Source: CAZIGK01 sp964538615
GTDB lineage: Bacteria > Pseudomonadota > Alphaproteobacteria > Rickettsiales > RI-342
Reading direction: 5' to 3'
NCBI GenBank assembly: GCA_964538615.1
Contig: CAZIGK010000044.1
Span: forward strand, 1 to 11,721
DNA length: 11,721 bases
The notes beneath the pieces were generated by a model. It was not told the DNA's origin. It ran no database searches and saw only the letters and a program-made list of their open reading frames with translations. Below are positions 6,887-11,721 of this stretch, piece by piece (within the stretch, counting starts at the first letter, position 1; the number at the start of each line of letters is the position of its first letter). The position numbers and the translations under genes were made by a program.

Positions 6887-8025
6887 AGGCAGTGATCCTT
6901 CACCAGATGGGCGAGCTTTAACTGGCGGACAACGCAGTCTTGTGTCAGTTGATCGACAGAGGGGGCATTGCATGCGCCGCCGCGCACCTTATTGGCATTA
7001 TTGGTTTCACACCCTGCCGGGCCGGGGGTGAAGTAGGAGCTGGCCGCGCTAATCTGACAGGGGGCGATATATGGCTGTAGGGTGATATCCGCCAGATCGC
7101 AGACGGTGCCGTCATCAATCACGGCTTGCGCCAGGTTGAGGAGCCTTTCTTTGCTGTAGTAGCGCACAATATCATCGAAATTACTGCTTTGCGCATCCTG
7201 CGCGAAGGTCGTGTTCATGTTGGTGAAGGTGGCGACATCATCGCAATTTTCGGCTTCGCGGTTGACAGCAAAGGCACCGGTGCTGTTACGGCTGCCCCCA
7301 TTGCGCGGCCAGGCGCACCAACCGTTGGCACCATGGCTGATAATGATAACGGCGGCGCCATCACGGTCATTGATGGGGTTGGTTGCGAGATTGGTGCGTT
7401 CCCGCTGGTTGCCGGAGGGATCGAAATTGACAATGCGCAGAGATTCAGCATCTACGGTGGCTTGCAGGGCAGAAATATAGCGACCCCGGAAGCTATTGCG
7501 GTTGGCGAAGCTCTGCTCCACGACATAGGTAAAGCGGTTGCCCCAGCCATCCAGCATGAAGCTGTCCGGCAGGCCGATATCTTTGGTGGGGATGGTGCCG
7601 ACATGGATATCCGGCAGGGTAACCGAGGTGGGACCACGCACGGTGTTGGTGTTCACATCCCAGTAGGTCCAATTTTCTGTTGCGGTGATGTTGATGAGGG
7701 TATTGGCGGCATCCCCTATACCAAACGCATTGACGGCAGCGGAAGTGGTTGGCCAGGCAGTGTTACCGCGGGCGGGGTAGGGTAGCTTGCCATTCAGCCG
7801 TAGATAATTGGCCAGAGCTTCTTCAATTTTATCCAGCTTGGCGTGGGTTTGTTGCTCGCGCGCGTAGTTTTTACGCTGATCGCCACTGCTAAGGCTGGCG
7901 CTGAGCAAAATGCCGATAATGACCAGCACAATCGCCAGTTCAATGAGGGAGACGCCAGAGCGTGGTGCCATGGCAGCGCCGTGAGGCAAAAGGTGACGTG
8001 GCATGGGGTGTGGTGAATGGGGCAT
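6883..8025 (-). CDS. Prepilin-like protein, upstream member of tandem pair
   Basis: A 380-residue protein with a type III signal sequence. The leader ends APRSG, followed by VSLIELAIVLVIIGIL; the predicted cut is between G24 and V25, with E29 as Glu5. A short coiled segment follows (about 50-80), then a large exported domain. Shared motifs with the downstream paralogue are DGWGNRFTY (159-167), SHGANGWCAWPRNGG (230-244) and DDIVRYYSKERLLNLAQ. The C-terminal third has many cysteines, suggesting disulfides. The start is uncertain: ATGs at 8025, 8004 and 7971 are all in frame, none has a clear ribosome binding site, and the last leaves a five-residue leader. It is the first gene of a two-gene unit and diverges from the bactofilin gene. 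Function beyond a pilin or pseudopilin role is not visible. Confidence 0.8.
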   Translation of the reverse strand: MPHSPHPMPRHLLPHGAAMAPRSGVSLIELAIVLVIIGILLSASLSSGDQRKNYAREQQTHAKLDKIEEALANYLRLNGKLPYPARGNTAWPTTSAAVNAFGIGDAANTLINITATENWTYWDVNTNTVRGPTSVTLPDIHVGTIPTKDIGLPDSFMLDGWGNRFTYVVEQSFANRNSFRGRYISALQATVDAESLRIVNFDPSGNQRERTNLATNPINDRDGAAVIIISHGANGWCAWPRNGGSRNSTGAFAVNREAENCDDVATFTNMNTTFAQDAQSSNFDDIVRYYSKERLLNLAQAVIDDGTVCDLADITLQPYIAPCQISAASSYFTPGPAGCETNNANKVRGGACNAPSVDQLTQDCVVRQLKLAHLVKDHCL

Positions 8026-8329
8026 AAGAGGGGGCTGTATTGCGTGTCGCTGGGCTACATGTTAGATGGTGCTACCAGCAGTATGCAGGCAAAAGGTTTA
8101 TAAAGCGTGACGTAGATGTGAAAACGATCAGGTGTCATCAAAATATGGTGGTTGGGTGGGGTAGAGCCTACAGCATGTGGTTTTTGCAAGAAATAAGTGC
8201 TTGAGTTTACGCTTTAGTTACAATTTCAAGGGAATTATTTGCAGTTTTGCGTGATATTCTGCTGGAAATTGTGGGGAGTAGGCCTTAGACATAGAGTTAG
8301 TGGCGTAATATTTTTAGAGGGAAGTCAGC
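8026..8329. other. Divergent intergenic region, prepilin pair and bactofilin
   Basis: A 304-base gap without a gene, AT-rich in its right half. A plausible promoter for the prepilin genes is listed separately. For the bactofilin gene I see TACAAT at 8219-8224 and other -10-like hexamers, but none with a matching -35, so its promoter is unplaced. Confidence 0.5.
8097..8124 (-). promoter_or_regulatory. Candidate promoter of the prepilin operon
   Basis: Minus-strand TATAAA (8102-8097) lies 16 bases after TTTTCA (8124-8119), with matches of five of six and four of six to the sigma-70 boxes. The predicted leader to ATG 8025 is about 65 bases. Confidence 0.4.
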
Positions 8330-9934
8330 ATGTTCCGACGCAAGGATTTGCTGAAGAAGGTTAAGTGGCAGGATGAAGGCGCGATCGTGAGAGCGCGTGC
8401 CCCTTATGGTTCGGATGCGCCTGGCGCGGCGGATCTGGTGGGTGAGAGCTACGATGCCGGATGGTATGATGCGCCGGATGCGGTGGTGTCTGATGTTGCC
8501 TATTATGGCGGTGCAGAGGGTTATGCGCCGGATGCAGCGGGTGATGGTTGGTATGGCGATGCCTATGCGACTGACACGCTGGATACATTGGTCGGGGATG
8601 CGGGTGAAGCCTATGCCGCTGCGCAGCAGCAGGGTGTTTATGATGCGCCGCGGGCAGTATCTGAGTATGCGGTGTCTGAGGCTGAAGCAGTGTCTTATGA
8701 GGATGATGGCGCGGTCTATCATCCATCCAGAAATGATGGTTCTGTGCATCACGCGATGACACGGGATACAAGGGAACGGGTAGAGCAGACAGAGCGTTAT
8801 TTTGCGCCGTCGGTGTCGCGTCGTGATGTGGTGGAGCGTCGGGATATGTCGCGTCCATCTGTGCCGGCAGCTGTAGCAGAAACCGTATCAGATCGGTTTG
8901 AGCCAGCAGTCGCAGAGGCGCCGGTAGAATGGCAAAAACCAGAGCCGGTAGCGAAAGTGATTGTGGATGCTAAGGCCGCATTGGCGGAGCAGTTTGCCCG
9001 CCACAGTGAGCATATGCTGTTACGCAAATTAGTGAAGCCCGCCAGTCGGCCTGTGCCAGAGGCGCAAGTTGCGGCAAGTGCTGCTGAGATGAAGGCAGAG
9101 GCGAATGCGGCATCCGAACAGTCGATGTCCGTTGCTGTAGCCTCCCCAGTCGTGCCGGAAGTTCAATCGTCTGCGGCGCAGTCGGTAGATCTGTCGGTTG
9201 TGGAAGCGCGCAAAGAGACGCCTGCTGAAGTCAAGCGCGAGTCTATGCTGCCTGCGACGGTAGAAAAGAAGAGTGTGGTTGGCAATTTGCTGGGTGCGAA
9301 GGCGCCCGTACCTGCACCCCATGCAACAGTGGCAGCGAAAGAGCAATCTACCGTTGCTCAAGCGGCCGCAACTGCGTATGGTGTGAAAGCTCCGGCGGAG
9401 AATGGAACGTCATCTGCGGCCATATCTCCTGCGGCATCCCGTTTTATTCCTGCGGCGAAAGCCGATACGACCCAAGTTCTAGCGAAAGAGGAAGCGCCCA
9501 TGTCACGTACAGCCCATCTACAGGATCGTTCTGCTGCATCAAACCGCCGTACGCTGACGGTTGGACAGGAAACTTTCCTGAAAGGCGAGATTACGAATTG
9601 TGATCATGTTATTATTGAAGGTTCCATTGATGCCAGCATGACGGAAGTCTGCACGCTGGAGATTGCGCCAAACGGTCTGTACCGTGGTACCGCCGTGGTG
9701 GATCACGCGGAAATTAGTGGCGAGTTTGATGGTGAATTGGAGGTGCGTGGTCGCCTGCGGATTCATGCCGATGGAAAGGTGACGGGCAAGGTGAGCTTCC
9801 GTGAATTGGAAGTGGCACGTGGAGGCCAGTTGCTGGGTCATGTGACCCTGCTGGAAGGCACAGCCGCTGTTGCTGCACCGGTAACAGATGAAGTCGAAGA
9901 AATTGTCGAATACCGTAAACTGGCGCAGGCGTAA
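8330..9934 (+). CDS. Bactofilin with long disordered N-terminal extension
   Basis: The C-terminal residues about 407-512 form a bactofilin (DUF583) domain: repeating short beta-strand units such as TNCDHVIIEGSID, GLYRGTAVVDHAEISG and GKVTGKVSF. These form a beta-helix that polymerises without nucleotide. Bactofilins act as envelope-associated cytoskeletal scaffolds. The protein is 534 residues, against roughly 150-200 for most relatives. The start MFRRKDLLKK resembles the MF-plus-basic membrane-targeting tip of bactofilins such as Caulobacter BacA. Residues 25-145 are acidic and Tyr-rich: about two dozen Asp/Glu, 12 Tyr between 41 and 130, and no Lys. Residues 200-400 are Ala-, Glu-, Lys- and Pro-rich; both stretches look disordered. 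AGAGGGA at 8316-8322 supports ATG 8330. An internal ATG at 9500 with a good site could yield a 144-residue form. A terminator follows at 9971-10004. Confidence 0.9.
   Translation: MFRRKDLLKKVKWQDEGAIVRARAPYGSDAPGAADLVGESYDAGWYDAPDAVVSDVAYYGGAEGYAPDAAGDGWYGDAYATDTLDTLVGDAGEAYAAAQQQGVYDAPRAVSEYAVSEAEAVSYEDDGAVYHPSRNDGSVHHAMTRDTRERVEQTERYFAPSVSRRDVVERRDMSRPSVPAAVAETVSDRFEPAVAEAPVEWQKPEPVAKVIVDAKAALAEQFARHSEHMLLRKLVKPASRPVPEAQVAASAAEMKAEANAASEQSMSVAVASPVVPEVQSSAAQSVDLSVVEARKETPAEVKRESMLPATVEKKSVVGNLLGAKAPVPAPHATVAAKEQSTVAQAAATAYGVKAPAENGTSSAAISPAASRFIPAAKADTTQVLAKEEAPMSRTAHLQDRSAASNRRTLTVGQETFLKGEITNCDHVIIEGSIDASMTEVCTLEIAPNGLYRGTAVVDHAEISGEFDGELEVRGRLRIHADGKVTGKVSFRELEVARGGQLLGHVTLLEGTAAVAAPVTDEVEEIVEYRKLAQA
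9487..9502 (+). promoter_or_regulatory. Possible internal translation start in the bactofilin gene
   Basis: AGAGGAAG (9487-9494) stands five bases before an in-frame ATG at 9500-9502 (M391, MSRTAHLQ). Starting there would give 144 residues, essentially the bactofilin domain alone. The purine run also simply encodes Lys-Glu-Glu, so coincidence is possible. Confidence 0.35.
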
Positions 9935-9970
9935 GTCTTCACAGTTGAGTACACGCTCAATAATGGTGAT

Positions 9971-10004
9971 AAAAGGGGAGGCGGATTCAGCTTCCCTTTT
10001 TTTT
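9971..10004 (+). terminator. Intrinsic terminator after bactofilin gene
   Basis: AAAAGGGGAGGC (9971-9982) pairs with GCTTCCCTTTT (9990-10000) with one bulge and one G-T pair, and runs into eight T bases (9997-10004). It lies 36 bases past the stop. On the minus strand the same stem is followed by TTTTATC, so it may also stop transcripts arriving from nth. Confidence 0.8.
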
Positions 10005-10024
10005 GTCGTTGGATGTGTGGATTC

Positions 10025-10115
10025 TGTCGTGATACGACATTTCGAGAAATGCGAAGTTGTTATGTTGTTGTTTTAGAGATGTCCTGCGCTTTGATGTACA
10101 CGCAGGATGTTTTTT
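10025..10115 (+). ncRNA. Candidate small RNA between bactofilin gene and nth
   Basis: Three hairpins follow each other on the plus strand: TGTCGT/ACGACA (10025-10039, loop GAT), CATTT/AAATG (10038-10051, loop CGAG) and TCCTGCG/CGCAGGA (10082-10107). The last runs into TGTTTTTT and looks like an intrinsic terminator. The bactofilin gene already has its own terminator upstream at 9971-10004, so a second plus-strand terminator suggests a separate short transcript. I see no convincing promoter. The alternative is a back-up terminator for bactofilin read-through. Confidence 0.3.
10082..10115 (+). terminator. Intrinsic terminator-like hairpin
   Basis: A seven-base perfect stem, TCCTGCG (10082-10088) with CGCAGGA (10101-10107), has a 12-base loop and is followed by a T-rich tract to 10115. 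It reads on the plus strand, opposite to nth. Confidence 0.5.
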
Positions 10116-10231
10116 GCAAACAGTTATGATGAAGCGGATTTTCTAATATTTATTTTCGAGGCTGGCCAGAGATCGTCCAGTCGGCTTGCTGATCGTTGCG
10201 CGCTACTTTTTGCAGCATGTGACGCGCTATT

Positions 10232-10885
10232 CTAGGTGGGTTCCTGTGTTTTATCTGGAAAGGGGCAGAGATCGGCGATAGGGCAGATAGGGCAGCGCGG
10301 TTTGCGCGACTTGCAAATATAGCGCCCATGTAGAATAAGCCAGTGGTGCGCGTGTTGCAGCCATTGGCTGGGTATGCGTTTGAGTAATTGTGGTTCGGTT
10401 TGTTCCACAGTTTTGCTGCGTGCCAGTCCAAGTCGGTTGGCGACACGGTGTACATGGGTATCTACAGCGATTGTCGGGCGGCCAAAAGCACAATTCAGGA
10501 CGACATTGGCGGTTTTGCGTCCCACGCCGGGTAAGGATTGCAGTGCTTCCAGAGTATCCGGAACGTGTCCTTGATATTCATCCACCAACTTCTGGCTGAG
10601 AGCGATGATGTTTTTAGCTTTACTGTTATATAACCCAATGGTCTTGATGTGATGTTTTAGCCCCTCTTCTCCCAGTTCAAGCATTTGCTGGGGGGTGCTG
10701 ACACGCTGAAATAATGCGTGTGTAGCTTTATTGACACCAACATCTGTGGCTTGTGCGGAAAGCACCACTGCAACCAGTAGGGTGTAATGGTTGGTGTATG
10801 CCAATTCTGTTTGTGGCTCTGGGTTTGTCAAAGCGAGACGGGCAAAAATGGAATCAATGGTATGTAAAGAAAGTAATTGGGGCAT
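10232..10885 (-). CDS. nth: Endonuclease III (base-excision DNA glycosylase/AP lyase)
   Basis: Endonuclease III removes oxidised pyrimidines and nicks the abasic site. The frame carries LLVAVVLSAQATDVGVNKAT near the N-terminus, the helix-hairpin-helix LPGVGRKTANVV containing the catalytic lysine, VDTHVHRVANRLGL with the catalytic aspartate, and a C-terminal iron-sulfur set of four cysteines spaced C-x6-C-x2-C-x5-C (CKSRKPRCPICPIADLC). From ATG 10885 it is 217 residues, normal for the family, and begins at the same point as E. coli Nth. An upstream in-frame TTG at 10945 would add 20 unrelated residues and is rejected. No good ribosome binding site precedes the ATG. The gene is divergent from the phasin gene, and a palindrome lies directly before its start. 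Confidence 0.95.
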   Translation of the reverse strand: MPQLLSLHTIDSIFARLALTNPEPQTELAYTNHYTLLVAVVLSAQATDVGVNKATHALFQRVSTPQQMLELGEEGLKHHIKTIGLYNSKAKNIIALSQKLVDEYQGHVPDTLEALQSLPGVGRKTANVVLNCAFGRPTIAVDTHVHRVANRLGLARSKTVEQTEPQLLKRIPSQWLQHAHHWLILHGRYICKSRKPRCPICPIADLCPFPDKTQEPT

Positions 10886-10886
10886 A

Positions 10887-10901
10887 TTGTGCACTGCACA
10901 A
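10887..10901. promoter_or_regulatory. Perfect palindrome, candidate operator (PhaR-like)
   Basis: TTGTGCA-C-TGCACAA is a perfect inverted repeat with seven-base arms. It sits one base before the nth ATG and seven bases before a -35-like TTGACG facing the phasin gene. TGC-containing palindromes are bound by PhaR, the polyhydroxyalkanoate repressor, near alphaproteobacterial phasin genes, so this is a reasonable but untested assignment. Confidence 0.45.
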
Positions 10902-10907
10902 AAGGGG

Positions 10908-10936
10908 TTGACGGAAGTTGTAAAATGGTTTAGACA
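10908..10936 (+). promoter_or_regulatory. Candidate phasin promoter
   Basis: TTGACG (10908-10913) is a five-of-six -35. With a 17-base spacer the -10 would be TAGACA (10931-10936), only three of six. The leader to ATG 11042 would be about 100 bases and includes a perfect hairpin at 10954-10971. Confidence 0.35.
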
Positions 10937-10945
10937 GGTCTCCAA
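10917..10945 (-). promoter_or_regulatory. Candidate nth promoter
   Basis: On the minus strand TTGGAG (10945-10940) and TACAAC (10922-10917) are separated by 17 bases and would start transcription about 25 bases before ATG 10885. It overlaps the candidate phasin promoter, so the two could interfere with each other. Confidence 0.3.
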
Positions 10946-10953
10946 CTTGAGAT

Positions 10954-10971
10954 TCTGGATGTGTATCCAGA
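10954..10971 (+). other. Perfect hairpin in phasin leader
   Basis: TCTGGAT and ATCCAGA form a seven-base perfect stem closing the loop GTGT, about 70 bases upstream of the phasin ATG. There is no T tract, so it is not a terminator. It could stabilise the mRNA 5' end or be a protein-binding inverted repeat. Confidence 0.4.
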
Positions 10972-11041
10972 GTTCAACAATGACGAAAAGGCCGGAAAAG
11001 TAAAGTTACTTGACTGGCGAGCAATGAAAGGCAGGCACGTT

Positions 11042-11467
11042 ATGACCAATAAAACTTACGCAGACTTCTTTAAGTCTTTTGGCGAATTTAAAGTTCCTCA
11101 AGTGGACTTTAACAATGTATTCGCGATTCATCGTCGCAACCTGGAAGCATTTTCTGCTGCAAACCAGGTGGTTTCTGAAGGATTCCAGGCATATGCTCGC
11201 CGTCAGGCTGAGATTGCTCAGGAAAACATGGAAAAAGTTCTGGAAGCTGGCAAGAATGTATTTTCTGCGACTTCTCCTGAAGTGGGTGTTGCCAAGCAAA
11301 CCGAGTTTGCTAAAGACTTGCTGCAGCGTTCCGTTGACAACATGCGCGAACTGAGCGAAATGGCTTCTAAATCTAACGTGGAAGCGATTGACCTGCTGAG
11401 CAAGCGTGCTGTTGAAAGCATTGAAGAGCTGGGCAAAGTTGCTGCTACGACCAAGAAAGCTGCGTAA
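11042..11467 (+). CDS. Phasin family protein
   Basis: A 141-residue, all-helical protein of the alphaproteobacterial phasin family. Typical elements are VDFNNVFAIHRRNLEAFSAA at about 22-41, a YARRQAEIAQENMEKVLEA helix, and a lysine- and alanine-rich tail (ATTKKAA). It has no transmembrane or signal sequence. Phasins coat polyhydroxyalkanoate granules and control their size and number; some relatives act more as general stress or chaperone-like proteins. ATG 11042 is preceded by AAAGG and AGG at 11028-11035. An earlier in-frame GTG at 10961 is rejected because it would translate the leader hairpin. A strong terminator follows closely, so this is a single-gene unit. No synthase or depolymerase gene is in view. 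Confidence 0.9.
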   Translation: MTNKTYADFFKSFGEFKVPQVDFNNVFAIHRRNLEAFSAANQVVSEGFQAYARRQAEIAQENMEKVLEAGKNVFSATSPEVGVAKQTEFAKDLLQRSVDNMRELSEMASKSNVEAIDLLSKRAVESIEELGKVAATTKKAA

Positions 11468-11496
11468 CGCGCAACTTGGCTGTAAGAGATAAAGAG

Positions 11497-11527
11497 ACGC
11501 CGGAAGAGAAATCTTCCGGCGTTTTTT
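11497..11527 (+). terminator. Strong intrinsic terminator after phasin
   Basis: ACGCCGGAAGA (11497-11507) and TCTTCCGGCGT (11512-11522) form an 11-base perfect stem on a GAAA tetraloop, leading into six T bases. Confidence 0.93.
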
Positions 11528-11584
11528 ATGATGTTTACCGAGAAAAAAACCAGAAATAACGCAGGTTTGAGGCCGAAGAGAAAA

Positions 11585-11612
11585 AAACATCTTTTCCATG
11601 CGAAAGATGTTT
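11585..11612. promoter_or_regulatory. Inverted repeat touching the tRNA promoter -35
   Basis: AAACATCTTT (11585-11594) and AAAGATGTTT (11603-11612) are perfect ten-base complements around an eight-base spacer. The right arm overlaps the first two bases of the -35 at 11611. It could be an operator. On the minus strand it is followed by a T run and could instead act as a weak terminator. Confidence 0.45.
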
Positions 11613-11639
11613 GACAAAGTGCTCTTGCAGGATTATACA
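11611..11639 (+). promoter_or_regulatory. Strong sigma-70 promoter of tRNA-Ile
   Basis: A perfect TTGACA (11611-11616), a 17-base spacer and TATACA (11634-11639) predict a start near 11646, about 15 bases before the tRNA. Confidence 0.8.
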
Positions 11640-11660
11640 ACCTACCTCAGCAGCCCTTGG

Positions 11661-11721
<61 letters not shown>

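Noticed and set aside
7126..7785. 219-codon plus-strand open frame opposite the upstream prepilin gene
   Set aside because: Antisense to a gene with an unmistakable prepilin leader and paralogue. No start site or domain supports it.
10150..10218. 22-codon minus-strand open frame just after nth (MLQKVARNDQQADWTISGQPRK)
   Set aside because: Its composition looks protein-like, but there is no ribosome binding site. The in-frame extension upstream only shadows nth. A conserved small protein cannot be shown from one sequence.

Overview
The window looks like a chromosomal stretch of an alphaproteobacterium with moderate GC content. The evidence is a phasin of the alphaproteobacterial type, an alphaproteobacterial-style bactofilin, a KefB-type antiporter, a dispersed palindrome with GTCATTCCGGGCTTGACCCGG-type arms, and generally weak Shine-Dalgarno sequences. 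A lineage near Micavibrio or Rhodospirillales is a guess only. The genes are mostly housekeeping and cell-envelope functions. I see no phage, transposase, defence island or CRISPR array.

Layout. (1) 1-679: the first 15 codons of an unidentified minus-strand gene at the left edge, with a probable promoter and a terminator-like leader hairpin. About 0.6 kb of non-coding repeat DNA follows: one large interspersed palindrome (320-436), then a run of short hairpins of one shared design (447-664). (2) 680-3632: a minus-strand operon of uvrC followed by an overlapping gene for a secreted Sel1-repeat protein. (3) 3633-4054: an intergenic region with two perfect DnaA boxes and one near-perfect box, an AT-rich block, and a 14-base perfect palindrome in front of kefB. 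(4) 4055-5740: a KefB/KefC-type CPA2 antiporter on the plus strand. (5) 5852-8025: two tandem, translationally coupled paralogous prepilin-like genes on the minus strand. (6) 8330-9934: a bactofilin with an unusually long disordered N-terminal extension and a possible internal start that would give a normal-sized bactofilin. (7) 10005-10231: a hairpin-rich gap that could hold a small RNA. (8) 10232-10885: nth (endonuclease III) on the minus strand, divergent from a phasin gene (11042-11467), with a TGC-type palindrome between them. (9) 11585-11721: a strong promoter and the start of a tRNA-Ile(GAT) gene that runs off the window.

Links between the genes are loose. UvrC and Nth are both DNA repair enzymes but lie 6.6 kb apart and are not co-transcribed. 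The prepilin pair and the bactofilin diverge from a shared 304-base region and are all envelope or cytoskeletal proteins, so shared control is possible. The phasin implies polyhydroxyalkanoate granules elsewhere in the cell's economy. In the 60-base lines I counted by hand, G exceeds C on the plus strand throughout, including over minus-strand genes, so the whole window probably belongs to one replichore with plus as the leading strand.

The most interesting items are the structured hairpin array with compensatory changes at 447-664, the DnaA-box cluster at 3693-3904, the two-product design of the bactofilin gene, and the paired orphan prepilins sharing an SHGxNG motif. No complete new system could be demonstrated.
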